Origin: Halarsenatibacter silvermanii | GTDB lineage: Bacteria; Bacillota; Halanaerobiia; Halanaerobiales; Halarsenatibacteraceae | Assembly: GCF_900103135.1 (NCBI RefSeq) | Contig: NZ_FNGO01000021.1 | Location: forward strand, 1-42,405 | DNA: 42,405 nucleotides | Direction of reading: 5' to 3' | In this document: piece after piece, positions 39,633 through 42,405 of the stretch | Numbering within the stretch: position 1 is the stretch's first letter | Layout: each line of letters opens with the position of its first letter | Made by a program: the position numbers and the translations under genes | Notes under the pieces: generated by a model | Told to the model about the DNA's origin: nothing | Database searches by the model: none | What the model saw: the letters and a program-made list of their open reading frames with translations, nothing else

Positions 39633-39911
39633 TATGAGAGATCATGCTGTCGGTTAAATATAAACTCGCAAATAAAAGAAAAATAAAGATCAAATCAGAT
39701 CAAAATGCATGAACTTTGTTATAAGGAAGTAATAAAATAAAGTTGTTTTTTCGCTATTTAGTGGGGATAAATAGATCATCTACCTCTGACCACTTTAATT
39801 CATTTTTAGAATTTTTGTAAAGGCTGAAGTGCAAGGGCTACGCCCGACCTTGACAAAAATAATACCAAAATGATTATTCTTCAATTAAGTGGAGGAAGGA
39901 AATTATTTAGA

Positions 39912-40070
39912 TTATACTTCTGGCAGGTCGAACTCTAACTTGCCGCATCTAAGATAAATGGCTGTAAAGAAATTCTCTCTGGCCTGTCTTATTGATTTAT
40001 ATGTGAGAGGGATAAATATCTGAGTGCAGGAAAAACATCTTAAATCATATCTGAAATCTGTCTTGAAGGC
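39912..40070 (-). pseudogene. remnant of a small zinc-ribbon-like protein
   Basis: An open frame of 52 codons between stops, ending TAA (39914-39912), with no ATG, GTG or TTG. It reads KTDFRYDLRCFSCTQIFIPL, then a segment TYKSIRQARENFFTAIYLRC and ends GKLEFDLPEV. The CFSC and RCG knuckles and the protein-like ending suggest a decayed gene. An out-of-frame ATG just upstream (MYLSLQDRF) could be its original start. Confidence 0.3.
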
Positions 40071-40114
40071 TCAGATACATTATATCTATAAAATGAAAAC
40101 ACAATTTATATTTA

Positions 40115-40126
40115 GAACATTTGTTC
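40115..40126. promoter_or_regulatory. LexA/DinR-type SOS box candidate
   Basis: GAACATTTGTTC is a perfect GAAC-N4-GTTC palindrome, the core of the Gram-positive LexA box. No gene start lies directly downstream on either strand, so the regulated transcript is unknown. It may act on a leftward or phage-circle transcript. Confidence 0.45.
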
Positions 40127-40192
40127 TCCTCCTAAGTTGCTGGACATCTGAGAGGTAATAATATCATATTAACCTTAGAGGAGGACAAATGT
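40117..40192. repeat. imperfect inverted repeat at the right phage border
   Basis: ACATTTGTTCTCCTCCTAAG (40117-40136) and CTTAGAGGAGGACAAATGT (40174-40192) are near reverse complements around a 37-nt spacer. Read outward each arm contains a strong Shine-Dalgarno followed by ATG. In the left arm (minus strand) this ATG is followed by TTC and a stop. If the phage circle closes at the 12-bp core, the right arm would likewise read ATG, TCC, stop. The layout suits recombinase binding arms or a duplicated regulatory leader. Confidence 0.6.
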
Positions 40193-40194
40193 CC
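40183..40194 (+). other. candidate right attachment core (12-bp repeat)
   Basis: GGACAAATGTCC, identical and in the same orientation as 257-268. Joining the right copy to the left one would put GAGGAGG upstream of the ATG ahead of ssb, which lacks a Shine-Dalgarno in the prophage arrangement. That would make biological sense of the pairing. Confidence 0.4.
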
Positions 40195-40205
40195 GCATTT
40201 TATAT

Positions 40206-40616
40206 TTATGTTAAATTTCTAATTGCTGAAACTATAGAATCAGAATTCCATCCAACAATTTCATCAGAATTTTCTTGAACTTTATCAGATATTCTTTCTG
40301 CTGCCCAAGGTCTTATACCTACAATAGGTTTGGGATCCTCAAATTCTTCTTTTGCAATTTCTATTTCTTTGTTTATCCATTTGCTGTAAGTTGAATAAAC
40401 ACCTGCTAAGACCAATACAACATTACATAATTCAATTTTATTTTTGATGGCTTCATATAATTCCTCGTCAGTTCCACTGGTATGAACCGGATCGTCTTTA
40501 GGAACAGAATAATCCCTATAAGTGAAATATTCTTTTTCATCTAACAGTTCAATTAAGCCTTCATAAGAATCTTCATATGACCATGAATGACTTATAAACA
40601 AATTATAATAAGCCAT
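40206..40616 (-). CDS. thsB: TIR-domain protein, Thoeris ThsB-like
   Basis: 136 residues. Whole-length TIR-like (DUF1863) domain: YNLFISHSWSYEDSYEGLIE at the start, ELYEAIKNKIELCNVVLVLA, GVYSTYSKWINKEIEIAKEE with Trp80 and candidate catalytic Glu84, then PIVGIRPWAAERISDKVQEN and a VGWNSDSIV end. Thoeris TIR proteins sense infection and turn NAD+ into a cyclic ADP-ribose-type signal. It is 22 nt downstream of the caspase-like gene on the same strand, so the two form one operon. Shine-Dalgarno GAGGAGG precedes ATG 40616. It lies just outside the candidate right att core. Confidence 0.87.
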   Translation of the reverse strand: MAYYNLFISHSWSYEDSYEGLIELLDEKEYFTYRDYSVPKDDPVHTSGTDEELYEAIKNKIELCNVVLVLAGVYSTYSKWINKEIEIAKEEFEDPKPIVGIRPWAAERISDKVQENSDEIVGWNSDSIVSAIRNLT

Positions 40617-40638
40617 TGTAATTAATCCTCCTCTTGAA

Positions 40639-41595
40639 TTAAATTTTATTTTTATCGACTAACCTCCAATATTGTTTTCCTAAAGGAGTTAGCCGGCATT
40701 TTTCATTATTTATTGCCGCAAAATACATATGATCAGCACCAACAGGTTCCAAAAGTCTACAATCTCGATACTTTTGCAAATGCTTAAAAATTTTTTCGTT
40801 TTTTTCATCACTGGGGGTGGCATCAGGTTCAAAGGAAGGGTCAAGATCAAAAAGTTCCTCCGGATCAGAAAAATAATCTGTAAGTTTTCTCAAAATATCT
40901 TTCTGGATATATGGCTTTGTTTGTCTTATTTTAGTAAACCTTGATACATTTGTTTTAAATATAGGCCTTTGGTCCCAAGCTCCTAATGCTTCATCAATAT
41001 AAGCATAAACATTTACTAATTTAATTTCACCAATTACATCTGCTGCCCCCCCTTCTAAAGCGTCACAAAATAATGAAGAAAATATTCCTTTGCCTGAAAC
41101 TTCATAGGATGGTTCATCTTCCCTTGAAGCTGACATGATGGAAATACCACGGTCTAATACTGTTTGATTGCCTAATATTGGATGTCTTCCGAAACCACCT
41201 GAATAACAGCAGTCTAAAATTATGATTTTTTCTCTTGCTGATGATTGTGCAGCATAATTATATATATTTTGCATACTAATTTCTTCAATTTCTGATGTAT
41301 GACTATTTGGAAGGCAAATTTTATTGCCTTCAACTTGATCCTCTTTACCATGTCCGGAAAAATAAAATAGTGCGATTTCAGGTTCGCCACGATTAAATAA
41401 CAATTTTATAGATTTTTTGACTATTGTGGAATTTAAATTTTCTCTCTTCGGTTTTGTTATCTTCTTTACATCGAAATTGGGACTATCATCTTCATTTTTT
41501 TCTAACAAATGAGATATTCTTAAAGCATCATTTACACAGCCGTTTAAAGGGTTTGAGGGATATTCATTTATACCAATAATTAATGCTTTCCGCAC
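40639..41595 (-). CDS. caspase-like protease (C14), type IV Thoeris-type effector
   Basis: 318 residues from GTG 41595, with AAAGGGTGATC upstream. The N-terminal caspase fold starts ALIIGINEYPSNPLNGCVND, has the catalytic His in YFSGHG (H82) and catalytic Cys in ILDCCYSGG (C130 of the CC pair), then ISIMSASREDEPSYEVSGKG. After ~200 there is a helical region and a C-terminal winged-helix-like end (CRLLEPVGADHMYFAAINNE, KCRLTPLGKQYWRLV). Paired with a TIR gene it matches type IV Thoeris. In that system the TIR product (reported as N7-cADPR) activates the caspase-like protease, which degrades host proteins and aborts infection. It is the first gene of the pair. Confidence 0.87.
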   Translation of the reverse strand: MRKALIIGINEYPSNPLNGCVNDALRISHLLEKNEDDSPNFDVKKITKPKRENLNSTIVKKSIKLLFNRGEPEIALFYFSGHGKEDQVEGNKICLPNSHTSEIEEISMQNIYNYAAQSSAREKIIILDCCYSGGFGRHPILGNQTVLDRGISIMSASREDEPSYEVSGKGIFSSLFCDALEGGAADVIGEIKLVNVYAYIDEALGAWDQRPIFKTNVSRFTKIRQTKPYIQKDILRKLTDYFSDPEELFDLDPSFEPDATPSDEKNEKIFKHLQKYRDCRLLEPVGADHMYFAAINNEKCRLTPLGKQYWRLVDKNKI

Positions 41596-41650
41596 GAATT
41601 GATCACCCTTTAAGTTTTATGTTGTTCATAAATTTTATTTTCTCAGTATT

Positions 41651-41679
41651 ATTATCTAATAAATTAAAACATTTTGCAA
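41651..41679 (-). promoter_or_regulatory. sigma-70 promoter for the caspase-TIR operon
   Basis: On the minus strand, TTGCAA (41679-41674) and GATAAT (41656-41651) are separated by 17 bp. The -10 is about 55 nt upstream of GTG 41595. Confidence 0.5.
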
Positions 41680-41699
41680 ACGTACTATAAATTATTAAT

Positions 41700-41727
41700 T
41701 TGTTTTTTAGTAATTAAATGGTAGAAT
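41700..41727 (+). promoter_or_regulatory. sigma-70-like promoter for the AbrB-like gene
   Basis: TTGTTT (41700-41705) and TAGAAT (41722-41727) with a 16-bp spacer, about 45 nt before ATG 41772. It is divergent from the caspase promoter, with only 20 bp between the two -35 boxes. Confidence 0.45.
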
Positions 41728-41771
41728 ATATTAGTGCTTTTAATTAAATAAATGAGAGGGGGAGGAATATA

Positions 41772-41945
41772 ATGAAAATTACAGGGATAGTGAGAAAGGT
41801 CGACGAGCTGGGAAGAATTGTGATTCCAAAGGAAGTAAGAGAAAATATGGATATTGATGCGAAGGATTTCCTGGAGATTTATGTTGATGAGGAAACGGTT
41901 ATTTTGAAGAAATATGAACCCGGATGTATATTCTGCGACATTTAG
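41772..41945 (+). CDS. AbrB-family transition regulator with in-frame amber codon
   Basis: 57 residues to TAG 41943-41945. The SpoVT-AbrB swapped-hairpin domain is intact: MKITGIVRKVDELGRIVIPK, then EVRENMDIDAKDFLEIYVDE and TVILKKYEPG. It breaks off after the first zinc knuckle CIFC. The same frame continues past TAG as DKNICRSCKDKLVNIT to TAA 41994-41996, supplying the second knuckle CRSC. Full-length relatives have both, so the amber is either a recent nonsense mutation or read through. The DNA-binding part alone may still work. Shine-Dalgarno GGGGGAGG and a terminator downstream make it a single-gene unit. It might regulate the divergent defence operon. Confidence 0.8.
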   Translation: MKITGIVRKVDELGRIVIPKEVRENMDIDAKDFLEIYVDEETVILKKYEPGCIFCDI

Positions 41946-42093
41946 GATAAGAATATCTGCAGGAGCTGCAAGGATAAGTTGGTCAATATAACTTAAATAT
42001 GTCAAAATTGAGATTTAACCGGAAGGGAGCTTAGTGGTAGATTTATATACGTTAGGAAATTTATCTAGGTTTATATTTTTTCATTTAACCATA

Positions 42094-42130
42094 AGTGCCG
42101 GTTTTTAGGCCGGCGCTTTTTATTTTTTTT
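42094..42130 (+). terminator. intrinsic terminator after the AbrB-like gene
   Basis: AGTGCCGG (42094-42101) pairs with CCGGCGCT (42110-42117), with one T-G wobble, followed by a T-run TTTTATTTTTTTT. Confidence 0.85.
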
Positions 42131-42228
42131 ATAGAAGCAGGAATTAAACTTGAATTATAGAAATCAATTTATTAGAACCTGTATTCGGAAAGTAAACTCG
42201 CCTAAAATGTTATGATCCCTATTAAGTC

Positions 42229-42405
42229 ATGGAAAGAAATTTTAAGATTGCGGAAGAAATTCTTCCAAAAATATTAAAAGGAGAGCTCCTTTTTGATAAC
42301 ATGAAAACAAGGAAAAAAGAAGAAGTAAAACACCAAAAGAAAGGAGCTCTCCTACTTTCATGGTACTGCAAAACACCCCAAAATGTCAAGTGTTCCATAA
42401 GCTGG
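42229..42405 (+). CDS. open frame running off the window end, possible mobile-element start
   Basis: ATG 42229 opens a frame with no stop to the last base (59 codons: MERNFKIAEEILPKILKGEL and on), without a clear Shine-Dalgarno. A second ATG at 42360 in another frame reads MVLQNTPKCQVFHKL and has AAGGAG about 15 nt upstream. The second looks more like the start of a transposase-type gene. Neither can be decided from 46-177 bases. Confidence 0.25.
   Translation, partial: MERNFKIAEEILPKILKGELLFDNMKTRKKEEVKHQKKGALLLSWYCKTPQNVKCSISW
42276..42353. repeat. pair of inverted hairpins near the right window edge
   Basis: AAAAGGAG/CTCCTTTT with a 2-nt centre (42276-42293) is terminator-like. A reverse-complement relative AGGAG-CT-CTCCT lies at 42342-42353. 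The two elements form an inverted repeat around ~48 nt and may be the end of an insertion sequence whose body lies outside the window. Confidence 0.4.

Larger units (their letters stand above)
39633..40205. other. 573-nt phage/host border region, mostly non-coding
   Basis: No intact gene is seen. Contents from left to right: A+T-rich sequence with a small GGGC/GCCC hairpin near 39,838; a minus-strand zinc-ribbon-like remnant (39912-40070); a LexA-type palindrome (40115-40126); an imperfect inverted repeat (40117-40192); and the right copy of the 12-bp att candidate (40183-40194). It reads as the end of the phage plus integration-related sequence. Confidence 0.6.

Noticed and set aside
39830-39860. 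The GGGC/GCCC hairpin region as an insertion-sequence end.
   Set aside because: A 4-bp stem and no matching partner repeat or transposase in the window are too little to call a mobile element.
1-42405. CRISPR arrays, tRNA or rRNA genes.
   Set aside because: No regularly spaced direct repeats of 25-40 nt, no cloverleaf-like sequence ending in CCA and no rRNA signature was seen on reading.

Overview
The window holds an almost complete, co-oriented (+ strand) genome of a siphovirus-type prophage, roughly 200 to 40,200. It is flanked by host-type sequence: the 3' end of a DUF1670-family gene on the left, and a TIR/caspase defence pair plus an AbrB-like regulator on the right. The purine-rich Shine-Dalgarno sequences, ArpU/RinA-type late regulator, XhlA/GH108 lysis genes, DUF1670 gene and AbrB gene point to a Bacillota-lineage anaerobe. 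A halophilic Halanaerobiales-type host is a guess from gene style and acidic proteins, not something the sequence proves.

Layout. (1) 295-5759 is the early/replication module: SSB, replisome organizer, DnaB-type helicase, SLOG protein, several tiny zinc-ribbon proteins, RusA resolvase and an ArpU-like regulator, mostly joined by 1-4 nt overlaps. (2) 5860-8239 carries a thioredoxin-like protein with its own promoter, a metallophosphoesterase and small proteins. (3) 8392-9840 is an A+T-rich minus-strand cargo gene (C-terminally membrane-anchored protein of unknown function) bracketed by an 11-bp inverted repeat. (4) 9965-15732 has a ParB-methyltransferase fusion, both terminase subunits, the portal and an SPP1 gp7/MuF-like head protein. 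(5) 15750-18971 is an A+T-rich minus-strand defence islet set between the MuF-like gene and the scaffold gene: a SIR2-like protein and a Pycsar pair (pyrimidine cyclase with AGS-C sensor, and a PycTM-type membrane effector). (6) 19153-22255 encodes scaffold, decoration protein, major capsid protein and connectors. (7) 22256-28125 is a variable region of small appendage-like genes separated by hairpins and two repeat-rich fibre-like proteins. (8) 28115-36517 and on is the tail: gp10-like and tail-completion proteins, major tail protein, G/GT chaperones with a -1 slippery site, and a tape-measure gene interrupted by a 265-nt group I intron. Distal tail and hub proteins follow, one fused to a GATase/ThuA-like domain and one to a GLUG-like adhesin domain. 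(9) 38149-39632 is lysis: XhlA-like, GH108 muramidase, holin, and a last small gene needing a +1 frameshift.

Right of the phage, a 573-nt stretch holds an imperfect inverted repeat, a LexA-type box and a 12-bp match to the left end (candidate att cores). A minus-strand caspase-like protease and TIR pair of type IV Thoeris architecture follows, then a divergent AbrB-like gene with an in-frame amber codon.

No integrase, excisionase or repressor gene is visible. The phage therefore relies on genes outside the window, uses an unusual lifestyle, or is a degraded prophage. The densest interest lies in the three separate defence-type loci, the tape-measure intron and several recoded or odd gene junctions.
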